Assembly: GCA_964411125.1 (NCBI GenBank)
Contig: CAYPJU010000135.1
Location: forward strand, 1 to 10,273
Direction: 5' to 3'
Length of the DNA: 10,273 nucleotides
Source of the DNA: JBFIHF01 sp964411125
GTDB taxonomy: Bacteria; Myxococcota_A; Bradymonadia; Bradymonadales; Bradymonadaceae
The first letter of the stretch is position 1. Each line of letters opens with the position of its first letter. Shown one piece after another: positions 1 to 5,814 of this stretch. The translations under genes and the position numbers were made by a program. The notes below the pieces were generated by a model. The model searched no databases, was not told the origin of the DNA, and saw only the letters and a list, made by a program, of their open reading frames with translations.

Positions 1-215
1 TCCTGGAATCGGTTCAACCACTTGTTCTTCCAGATGCGGAGGTGGTTGTGGTTGTGGACGATCGTCGAGACCGACACTGCCATCACGCAAGCAAACAGGA
101 TGAGCCACGGGTTGGGCTCGGACTGGAGCCAGTTGATGGGGAGCAGGCCGGTCGTGATGACCAGGAACACGAGCGTTTTCCAATCTTCTTTGTACCGCAG
201 CATTTCCATCTCCAT
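1..215 (-). CDS. Fatty acid desaturase-like membrane protein, N-terminal fragment
   Basis: Partial gene: 71 codons are visible and the rest lies beyond the left edge. The start is the first of three closely spaced in-frame ATGs (215, 209, 203). A GAGG sequence lies 8 nt upstream of the first, and an in-frame TAA lies about 35 nt upstream. The protein begins MEMEMLRYKEDW, followed by hydrophobic segments at about residues 15-30 and 37-53. It then has a histidine cluster, HNHNH, at residues 54-58, and the sequence LRIWKNKWLNRF. A His box just after a second membrane helix is typical of membrane fatty acid desaturases and related di-iron hydroxylases, where it binds iron. The family is inferred from this one His box and the membrane pattern. 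The later boxes are outside the window, so neither substrate nor activity can be judged. The sulfatase gene ends 144 nt upstream on the same strand, so a shared transcript is possible but not evident. Confidence 0.55.
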   Translation of the reverse strand, partial: MEMEMLRYKEDWKTLVFLVITTGLLPINWLQSEPNPWLILFACVMAVSVSTIVHNHNHLRIWKNKWLNRFQ

Positions 216-248
216 CAGGACGGCCTCAGGGCCGCGTGAATCAGAGGT

Positions 249-286
249 GGTTTACCGTTTGAATCCCCTCAAGTCCAGTCTACTGG
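249..286 (-). promoter_or_regulatory. Possible promoter with overlapping dyad for the desaturase-like gene
   Basis: On the minus strand a -35-like TGGACT (272-277) is separated by 17 nt from a -10-like TAAACC (249-254). This would give a leader of roughly 27 nt before the ATG at 215. A short dyad, CCAGT-CT-ACTGG (275-286), overlaps the -35 box and could be an operator. The matches to the sigma-70 consensus are weak (about 4/6 and 3/6), so this is a suggestion from spacing and position only. The rest of the 216-359 gap shows nothing else convincing, and no clear terminator follows the sulfatase stop. Confidence 0.2.
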
Positions 287-359
287 TTCTCGGGCCCGGC
301 TTCCGTCAGACCTTCTCGCCCATCGCCTCGTGCGTCGACGACGGCCCGTCCTCCGGTCC

Positions 360-2225
360 TCAGCGTGGGGAACCGTGCGCTGCGCGCGTCGCGTCGTACC
401 AGCGCTTGAGAGCCTCGAGCTCGGAGCGGACGACTTCGGGGCGTTCATCGACGAGGTTCGTCGTCTCTCCCGGATCGACGGCGAGGTCGTATAGCTCGTC
501 GGGACGGCGCCCGTGGTTGTGGACGAACTTCGTCGGCCATCGAAGAAGCCCGGTACAGTGGCGATCGTAGAAGCACGACGCGTAGAGCGGGCGCGCGGGC
601 ACCGGCTCCGTCACGTCGTGGCCGGCGTAGTCCCCTCCGACCAACCGGTGCCCGGAGAGCGTCACCAGGGTAGGGAGAAGGTCGACCTGCGAGGTGATGG
701 CGTCGATCGTTCGCGGCGCAATTTCGGGCGCCCGAATCACCATCGGCACCCGCAGCACCTCCTCGTAGAGCACGCCGTTGTGCTGGGTGACGTGATGCTC
801 CCCGAACGCCTCGCCGTGGTCGCCGACCAGCACCAGGATCGTGTTCTCCCAGACGCCGAGCTCCTCGAGCATGGCGACGACCTCGGCCACGAAATCGTCG
901 GTCATCCGCACGCCGCTGAGGTAGCGATTCTTCTCGTCGTCGTCGTCGAAACTCCCCACCTCGTCGGCGGGGACGGCGTAGTCGTGGTGTGTCGAAGTCG
1001 TCAGGTACGTCAGCAGGAACGGGCGCCCGTCCGCCACCTGGCGCGCGAGCCATTCGCGGCTCGGCTCCAGCATGGTCGCCTCTTCGTACCCGACATAGTT
1101 CACCCGTCGGAACGAGCGGACGTCGAGATCCTCGAGGTGAAGGCTGTCGTCGAATCCCAGGTTCACGACCGTCGGCCGGAAGAGCTGGTCGGAGGCGCGA
1201 GCGGGGTGCAGAAAGAGGGACGCGTACCCTGCCGAACCGAGCAGCTCGGGGAGGCATGCCTGCGGGATCCGCCCGACGACCGCCTCGGTGAGCTGGACGG
1301 TCGGATCGGGGTATACGCCGCAGAGCATCGCCACCAGAGCCTTCGACGTCACCGGCATCGGGGCGTAGGCGCGGTCGAACACGAGGGACTCCTTCGCGAT
1401 CTCCGCCATCGTGGGGGACGTCTCGAGATCCGGTTCGTAAACGGTCAGCGCATCGCGGCGCATCGATTCCAGCACCACGAAGACGACGTTTCGAGGCGTC
1501 GCGTCCCGCCGGCGCTCGATGGTGGCGAGCCCTTCGCGGTGTCGATGCGGTTCGTCGCGGAGCTGCTCCCAGGTCCACAGGGGGAGCTGCTCGACGATGT
1601 GCATGACCGGCGACTGCGCGATCGCCACGCGCGCGTCCGCCCCACGGAGGTTCGTCGGGACGAGCGCGATGACCACAGCCGTGACGAACGTCAGCGCCCA
1701 GCCGCGGCGACCGAACCGCGGCCAACGCTGCGGCGCTCCGCGCCAGACGAAGTACCAGGGGAGCGTCAGACAGACGAAGAGATCGGCGAGGATGAGGAGC
1801 TGGAACTGCGACGGCACCGACACGTCGAGAATCCCGACGAGGTCGGTCGCCATCCCCGCTTGCAGGACGTAGAGGTCGAGCGTGGATCCCGTCTCCACCG
1901 CGAAGAGCGCCCCGGAGCCCTCGAAAAGAGCCACCGACATCGCAAGACCCTGGGCGGCGGCGAGCACCACGGCGAACTGCCAGCGCCGACGGACGAATTG
2001 CGCTGCGAGCATCGCGATCGCCGCAGTCGCGAAGAGGATCATCACCGACTTGCGCATCGATTCGGCGAACGCCAGCCAGCCGAGCGCGATGACGTTCGCC
2101 TGATGCAGGTACCAGAACTTGATGAGGAACGTCAGGACCACGAACGGCACGACGAGGCCCCAGAACGTGACGCGACGCGCGGAGTCGGGGGCGAGGAGCG
2201 TGCTCGTGGGGGAGGCGTCGGACAT
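360..2225 (-). CDS. Membrane-anchored sulfatase / LtaS-like alkaline phosphatase superfamily protein
   Basis: 621 residues. About five hydrophobic segments lie in the N-terminal 195 residues (roughly 20-40, 60-78, 82-101, 140-161, 174-193). They are followed by a catalytic domain from about residue 244, expected in the periplasm. This is the layout of lipoteichoic-acid-synthase-like and phosphoethanolamine-transferase-like enzymes. Visible metal-site elements are ESMRRD (E253), the nucleophile region PVTSKALVAML (T293 or S294), the H413/H414 pair, GDHGEAFGEH (D469, H470) and H482 in QHNGVLYEE. A sulfatase-type C-terminus follows, containing ELYDLAVDPGETTNL. The lack of a C-x-P-x-R sulfatase signature argues against a classical formylglycine sulfatase and for a Thr/Ser nucleophile, meaning phosphodiester transfer or hydrolysis. 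The exact substrate cannot be read from sequence. The ATG at 2225 has no strong ribosome binding site. The gene diverges from the lipoprotein gene at 2349. Confidence 0.88.
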   Translation of the reverse strand: MSDASPTSTLLAPDSARRVTFWGLVVPFVVLTFLIKFWYLHQANVIALGWLAFAESMRKSVMILFATAAIAMLAAQFVRRRWQFAVVLAAAQGLAMSVALFEGSGALFAVETGSTLDLYVLQAGMATDLVGILDVSVPSQFQLLILADLFVCLTLPWYFVWRGAPQRWPRFGRRGWALTFVTAVVIALVPTNLRGADARVAIAQSPVMHIVEQLPLWTWEQLRDEPHRHREGLATIERRRDATPRNVVFVVLESMRRDALTVYEPDLETSPTMAEIAKESLVFDRAYAPMPVTSKALVAMLCGVYPDPTVQLTEAVVGRIPQACLPELLGSAGYASLFLHPARASDQLFRPTVVNLGFDDSLHLEDLDVRSFRRVNYVGYEEATMLEPSREWLARQVADGRPFLLTYLTTSTHHDYAVPADEVGSFDDDDEKNRYLSGVRMTDDFVAEVVAMLEELGVWENTILVLVGDHGEAFGEHHVTQHNGVLYEEVLRVPMVIRAPEIAPRTIDAITSQVDLLPTLVTLSGHRLVGGDYAGHDVTEPVPARPLYASCFYDRHCTGLLRWPTKFVHNHGRRPDELYDLAVDPGETTNLVDERPEVVRSELEALKRWYDATRAAHGSPR

Positions 2226-2312
2226 CGTGCGGACCGCCGGGGACCTGGGGTTGGTGCGGCGCTCCGAACGCTACCACAGCGCCGGGACCGGTGGCGAGAA
2301 AGCGCCTGCGGC

Positions 2313-2341
2313 TTGGGGGGCACCGAAAAGACGTGTAGGCT
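2313..2341 (+). promoter_or_regulatory. Weak sigma-70-like promoter, possibly giving a leaderless lipoprotein mRNA
   Basis: TTGGGG (2313-2318), a 17-nt spacer and TAGGCT (2336-2341) lie just before the ATG at 2349. Only 7 nt separate the -10-like box from the ATG, and no purine-rich ribosome binding site is visible. If the box is real, transcription would begin at or next to the start codon. The whole 123-nt divergent gap (2226-2348) must hold the promoters of both flanking genes. I found no convincing promoter for the minus-strand sulfatase gene. Confidence 0.22.
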
Positions 2342-2348
2342 GAACCAC

Positions 2349-3044
2349 ATGTGGCTCGTCGACAAACTTTCGGCGCGGTGGCTCCTCACCGTGAGCATTG
2401 CTCTGTCGTCTGGCTGTTCCGCGCCGTCCGGGGGGAGCGACGCCACAATGCCGCCCGTCGACGAGATGGGGGCGCTCGACACCACAGACGCCGCACGGCC
2501 CGTCGATCTCTCGACGCTCGACAGTAGCGCGCCAGACGCGGCCTCCGGGCCCCCCGATGCGGCGCTGGCGGTCGACTCGGGACCCGATGTCGCGCCCGAC
2601 CTGTGGGAAGCTCCCTCCGTCGAGACCAACATCGCCGTCCTCACGGTCACCGCGGCCGCCGCAGGGTTCGAACCGTCGGAAACCCTGGAGCTCGCCACCC
2701 TCGGAGCTTCCGTGCTCGAGCGTGCTTCGGTCGCCTACTCGGTCACCGCCGGTACTCGGACCGTGAACCTCAAGTTCGACGGCTTGAATCTGCTCCCGGG
2801 GCGCTACGCATGCACCCTGGATGCCTCACCGCCCGTCGAGGAGATCATGGTGACCCTGCGCGTCGAGGATGGCGAAAACACTCACCGCTACGTCGCCCGC
2901 GACGGCGTCGGGCGCTGCGCGTGGCACTACACGGTCCAACCGGACGGCACCTGGGCCGGGACCCTGGAGGCGACGCTCGTCGACGACATCGCCGGAATCG
3001 GAATGTTGGAAGTGGAGCTCGCCTACCGCTTCGCCCCCGAATGA
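2349..3044 (+). CDS. Predicted lipoprotein of unknown function
   Basis: 231 residues with no family recognised. The N-terminus MWLVDKLSARWLLTVSIALSSGC has basic residues, a hydrophobic core and a lipobox-like LSSGC ending at Cys23, so a lipid-anchored exported protein is likely. The residue at -3 is Ser rather than the usual Leu, a slight deviation. Residues 24 to about 95 form a low-complexity Asp/Ala/Pro/Ser-rich linker, typical of surface lipoproteins that need a flexible tether. The remaining ~135 residues look beta-rich (alternating polar and hydrophobic segments such as TVNLKFDGLNLLPGRY). They contain two Cys, in YACTLD and GRCAWHY, which could form a disulfide. The ATG at 2349 is chosen because the signal peptide begins there. 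The frame stays open far upstream, but only antisense to the sulfatase gene. The gene is convergent with the 3106-3795 gene, with a 61-nt gap. Confidence 0.8.
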   Translation: MWLVDKLSARWLLTVSIALSSGCSAPSGGSDATMPPVDEMGALDTTDAARPVDLSTLDSSAPDAASGPPDAALAVDSGPDVAPDLWEAPSVETNIAVLTVTAAAAGFEPSETLELATLGASVLERASVAYSVTAGTRTVNLKFDGLNLLPGRYACTLDASPPVEEIMVTLRVEDGENTHRYVARDGVGRCAWHYTVQPDGTWAGTLEATLVDDIAGIGMLEVELAYRFAPE

Positions 3045-3105
3045 CTCGGCCGGCGTCAGCGACGTAGCGCGCAATGCGACGGGGGCTGCGCGGGGGCGCC
3101 AGTGT

Positions 3106-3795
3106 TCAGCGTGGCTCGTACCAGTTGAGGACGAGCCCGTCGCGAGCGTCGATGTCCTCGAGCTGCATCTTGAGGTCCGCCAGGCCGTCGCGCAGACGCG
3201 CGGCCCAGTCGTCGAGCGCGTCGACCTGAAAGTCACCGACACCGCTGATGTCGTCGCCGAGCTCGCCCATGTCGAACGCTTCGCTCACCGACGAGAGCGA
3301 TCCTTCGTCGAGCCCCGCCTGGAAGTCGATCTGGTTCACGAGTACGTCGGCCGGTGCGACGCGGAAGGGGAGGTTCGGGTTCGCCTCGAGCCACTCCGGC
3401 GAGACCGCCTTGCTGCGGTCGATGAGCTCGTCACCGGTGACGAGATCCACGCTGTAGATCTCGCCGAGAAGGTCGAGGCCGAAGATGCTCGCCCCGTCGA
3501 CCCGAACGATCTGCGGAATGTAATGATGGAGGTGATGGCACGCGGCGTAGCCGTCCTCGGACTCCCAGAAGTTCTCGGGATCGATCGACACGCTCGCGTG
3601 CGCGCTGATCAGCGAGGTGATCGGTGCAGCGTTTCCCACCGAACGGGCCACGTCGAGGGCGCGACGCAGCGCCTCGAGCTTTTCGACGTCGACTTCCAGA
3701 GCTTTGTGGGCACCCCGCGCGAAGCGAGCTGCGGGTTCGAAAATGCTTGTCACGTCATACCCCGGAATCAGGCGCGATCGCGTCGATCGCGGCAC
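3106..3795 (-). CDS. Hypothetical protein with CHHLHH cluster
   Basis: 229 residues from a GTG at 3795; no family recognised. A second in-frame GTG at 3753 (start VTSIFEPAARF) follows a G-rich stretch (CCGGGGTATGAC) and may be the true start, giving 215 residues. There is no signal peptide or membrane segment, so it is probably cytosolic. Residues ~25-55 look helical (HKALEVDVEKLEALRRALDV). The centre has a metal-site-like cluster, C86-H87-H88-L89-H90-H91, followed by a hydrophobic beta-like stretch (IFGLDLLGEIYSVDLVTGDE). The C-terminus is acidic and partly helical (WAARLRDGLADLKMQLEDI). It lies 51 nt downstream of the glyoxalase stop (93 nt if the inner start is used) on the same strand, so it could be the last gene of that operon, but a possible hairpin lies between them. 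The length, codon use and clean placement between neighbours support a real gene. Confidence 0.7.
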   Translation of the reverse strand: MPRSTRSRLIPGYDVTSIFEPAARFARGAHKALEVDVEKLEALRRALDVARSVGNAAPITSLISAHASVSIDPENFWESEDGYAACHHLHHYIPQIVRVDGASIFGLDLLGEIYSVDLVTGDELIDRSKAVSPEWLEANPNLPFRVAPADVLVNQIDFQAGLDEGSLSSVSEAFDMGELGDDISGVGDFQVDALDDWAARLRDGLADLKMQLEDIDARDGLVLNWYEPR

Positions 3796-3818
3796 TCACA
3801 AGGTTTTACGTCGCGTTG

Positions 3819-3845
3819 GCCGCAGTGGCAAGGCGCCGCTGCGGC
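3819..3845 (-). terminator. Possible stem-loop after the glyoxalase gene
   Basis: On the minus strand GCCGCAG and CTGCGGC (3839-3845 and 3819-3825) can pair as a perfect 7-bp stem around a 13-nt loop. The stem begins immediately downstream of the glyoxalase stop codon. No U-run follows, so this is not a classic intrinsic terminator. It could attenuate transcription or only protect the mRNA end. In DNA this GC-rich, a 7-bp inverted repeat can also arise by chance. Confidence 0.22.
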
Positions 3846-3846
3846 G

Positions 3847-4266
3847 TCACCAGGAGCCCGTGTTCTCCATCGACGCCCACGGCTCCGCCGGCTCCAGCGC
3901 TTCCCCCGCCTGGAGAAACTCGATCGAGATCTGGTCGGGCGTCTTCACGAACGCCATCCGGCCGTCGCGCGGCGGGCGCAGGATCGTGACGCCAGCCTCC
4001 TGCAGCTTCGTGCAGAGGGCGTAGATGTCGTCGGTCTGGAACGCCAGGTGGCCGAAGTTTCGCGCGTTGCCGTAGTCTTCCGGATCCCAGTTGTAGGTCA
4101 GCTCCAGGTAAGCCTCTTCGTCCCCGGGAGCGGCCAGGAAGACCAGCGTGAACCGGCCCCCCTCGCTGTCGCGCCGACGGACCTCCCTCATCCCCAGAAG
4201 GCCACAGAAGAATTGGAGCGACTCGTCGAGGTCGCGAACGCGGATCATGCTGTGGAGGTAGCGCAT
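3847..4266 (-). CDS. gloA: Lactoylglutathione lyase (glyoxalase I) family protein
   Basis: 139 residues, matching the ~135-residue single-domain bacterial enzyme. The N-terminus MRYLHSMIRVRDLDESLQFF and later LELTYNW are hallmark GloA sequences. All four metal ligands of the family align: H5, E55, H73 and E116. By family knowledge it isomerises the hemithioacetal of methylglyoxal and a thiol (usually glutathione) to the lactoyl thioester in the cytosol. The metal preference cannot be read directly. The ATG overlaps the TGA of the upstream lipoprotein by one base (TGATG), and GAGAAGG lies 7 nt upstream inside the lipoprotein gene, so translation is probably coupled. It is the fourth gene of the overlapping set. 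Residues 117-139 form a slightly longer, acidic tail. A broader vicinal-oxygen-chelate enzyme with another substrate remains possible, but the intact N-terminal motif favours glyoxalase I. Confidence 0.9.
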   Translation of the reverse strand: MRYLHSMIRVRDLDESLQFFCGLLGMREVRRRDSEGGRFTLVFLAAPGDEEAYLELTYNWDPEDYGNARNFGHLAFQTDDIYALCTKLQEAGVTILRPPRDGRMAFVKTPDQISIEFLQAGEALEPAEPWASMENTGSW

Positions 4267-4961
4267 CAGAGAACCTTCTCGGTAGGGACGGGGCTGGGGG
4301 CGGGGTCTTTCTCGGGGCGCCACTGCACCGCGAAGCCGAGCTGGACGAACGGGGCCGGCGACACGACGTACTGACCTTCGTCCTGGAAATAGAGGACCGG
4401 AGACGCCGAGAACTCCATCTGAAAGTCGACGTCGTACTGCGTGTCCCAACCGAGCCCCACGTACCCCCCCGCTCCCACCCCGGGGGAGTTGTTGAGGCTG
4501 AAGTCGTTGTTCCCGTCCACGCCGATCGGCAGGAGCAGCATCGTCTGAAAACCCCCGTAGAAGAGGTCGTCGTCGGTCGCCAGAACGCGGCCGGCGCGGA
4601 ACGTGTTCGTGATGACTCCCGCGCGCCCGTCCACGAAGAAACTGTCCTCGGGGATCGACAGCTGCGCGTCCGACTGCAGCGACAGGGCGAAGCGCCGCGC
4701 GGCGTACCACCGCCCGGAAACCCCGGCGTTCGCCATTACGATCGACGTGCCGATGTGCGCGCCGACGTCCCCCACGTCTCCGACGCCGATCGTGCCTTGA
4801 AGGCTGAGCCGCGGAATGTAGAGAAACCCTGGCCCGTCGAGAGCCGCCTGCAGGACGACCTCGCCTGCCCCGAGCCGGTGCGCCGGTTCCATCGTCTGGA
4901 ATGCGCAGCCGCTGAGCGAAGCGAGTGCGAAGAGTGCTGCCCCTTCAATTCCGTAGCGCAA
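4266..4961 (-). CDS. Predicted outer-membrane beta-barrel-type lipoprotein
   Basis: 231 residues; no named family recognised. The start is a TTG at 4961 preceded by GGGAG with a 7-nt spacer (4969-4973). It lies inside the last codons of the ureohydrolase gene, a 17-nt overlap. The N-terminus MRYGIEGAALFALASLSGCA gives a short signal sequence with the lipobox LSGC and lipidated Cys19; the residue after it is Ala, compatible with outer-membrane sorting. The rest has alternating beta-strand-like segments rich in Gly and aromatics (for example GRWYAARRFALSLQSDAQL, GGYVGLGWDTQYDVDFQMEF, APFVQLGFAVQW). This resembles the strands of a small outer-membrane barrel, ending before a Pro-rich tail. The function is unknown. 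Its position between two cytosolic enzymes, with overlaps on both sides, is notable. The 3' end overlaps the glyoxalase start by one base. The TTG start is the least certain part of this call. Confidence 0.78.
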   Translation of the reverse strand: MRYGIEGAALFALASLSGCAFQTMEPAHRLGAGEVVLQAALDGPGFLYIPRLSLQGTIGVGDVGDVGAHIGTSIVMANAGVSGRWYAARRFALSLQSDAQLSIPEDSFFVDGRAGVITNTFRAGRVLATDDDLFYGGFQTMLLLPIGVDGNNDFSLNNSPGVGAGGYVGLGWDTQYDVDFQMEFSASPVLYFQDEGQYVVSPAPFVQLGFAVQWRPEKDPAPSPVPTEKVL

Positions 4962-5814
4962 TCAGAAGCTCCCGAATCATCGTGGCGGCGAGCGCCGCAG
5001 TTATCCCCGAATGGTCCCACGGAGGGCTTACTTCGACGAGGTCGAACCCGACGAGGTCGAAATTCGCCAGCGACCGCATGATCGCCAGCGCCTCTCGGCT
5101 CGTCAGCCCTTCGGGCTCCGGCGTGCCGGTCCCGGGAGCGTACGCAGGATCGATCGCGTCGATGTCGAAGGTGCAGTAGACCGGGCGACCTTTCCAGCGG
5201 AGCGCCCACTCGTCGAGAAACGCGACGACCTGGTCGCTCCCCTCCGGCGTGAACTGCGGGACGTGCTCACGCGCGAACTCCCACTCCTCCTTCGGACCGC
5301 TCCGAATCCCGATCTGGACCAGCCGCGATGGTTTGTCGTCGGTCGACATCCCGCAGCTCTTCCACACGTTGCGGAGCGCCGTCGCGTGGCTCAGCTTGCT
5401 GCCGAGCCACTCGTCGCGCAGATCGTAGTGCGCGTCCACGTGAAGCACGCAGAGGTCGGGGTAGCGCGTGGCGAAAGCGCGAGCGATCCCGGCGGTCACC
5501 AAGTGTTCGCCGCCGATACAGATCGGTCGCTGCCCGCGGTCGAGGATCTCGCCGACCGCCTCGGCGATCTCGTCGAGCGTCCGATCGGGGGCTCCGATCG
5601 TCAGCTCGAGGTCGCCGGCGTCGTAGAACGAGCCTTCGGCGAGCTCCTTCCCCTGGGCGACCGAGAACGTCTCGAGGTTGTCGGAGTAGTAACGGATCTC
5701 GCGCGGTCCGAGCCGCGTTCCAGGGCGAAAACAGCACGTCTCGTCCATCGGAATCCCGAGGATCACGTTGCGAACACCTTCCACCGAATCTGCCGAGCCG
5801 ATGAACCGCGTCAT
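4945..5814 (-). CDS. speB: Agmatinase-like ureohydrolase (SpeB type)
   Basis: 289 residues, full length for the ureohydrolase family. The binuclear manganese site is complete: H104 in GGEHLVT, D127/H129/D131 in HVDAHYDLRD, and D217/D219 in TFDIDAIDPAYAPGTGTP. SHAT (H143) and DLVEVSPPWDHSGITA also match the family, and the overall pattern is closest to Bacillus-type SpeB. By family knowledge SpeB hydrolyses agmatine to putrescine and urea in the cytosol. Related enzymes use other guanidino compounds (guanidinobutyrate, guanidine), so the substrate is inferred. One oddity is E235 in PEPEGLTSRE, where the family usually has Gly-Gly. The ATG overlaps the previous gene's stop as ATGA (4 nt), with GGAGG 4 nt upstream (5819-5823), indicating coupled translation. 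It is the second gene of the overlapping set. There is no urease or putrescine-use gene in the window. Confidence 0.9.
   Translation of the reverse strand: MTRFIGSADSVEGVRNVILGIPMDETCCFRPGTRLGPREIRYYSDNLETFSVAQGKELAEGSFYDAGDLELTIGAPDRTLDEIAEAVGEILDRGQRPICIGGEHLVTAGIARAFATRYPDLCVLHVDAHYDLRDEWLGSKLSHATALRNVWKSCGMSTDDKPSRLVQIGIRSGPKEEWEFAREHVPQFTPEGSDQVVAFLDEWALRWKGRPVYCTFDIDAIDPAYAPGTGTPEPEGLTSREALAIMRSLANFDLVGFDLVEVSPPWDHSGITAALAATMIRELLIALRN

Noticed and set aside
513..530. GTGGTTGTGGAC shared with the desaturase His-box DNA as a repeat
   Set aside because: The shared string comes from unrelated VHNH codons in two different proteins, with no extended similarity around it.
932..950. GTC triplet run in the sulfatase gene
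   Set aside because: It encodes an Asp-rich surface loop (FDDDDE) and is short, in line with codon preference for GAC.
445..2277. 610-codon minus-strand frame overlapping the sulfatase gene
   Set aside because: It is a frame shadow of the sulfatase gene, with Arg/Pro/Ala-rich low-complexity translation and no recognisable motif.
513..2348. The lipoprotein reading frame stays open for 612 codons upstream on the plus strand
   Set aside because: It is antisense to the well-supported sulfatase gene, its translation is Arg/His-rich without domains, and the lipoprotein signal peptide begins at 2349. Long stop-free antisense frames are expected at this GC content.
3068..3092. CGCGCA/TGCGCG stem in the convergent gap as a bidirectional terminator
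   Set aside because: The stem is only 6 bp with a 13-nt loop and no U-tract, so it is expected by chance in such GC-rich DNA. Nothing else is evident in this 61-nt gap.
2869..4374. 501-codon plus-strand frame
   Set aside because: It runs antisense to the hypothetical and glyoxalase genes and over the lipoprotein end. Its translation has no domain, while the opposite strand has clear families.
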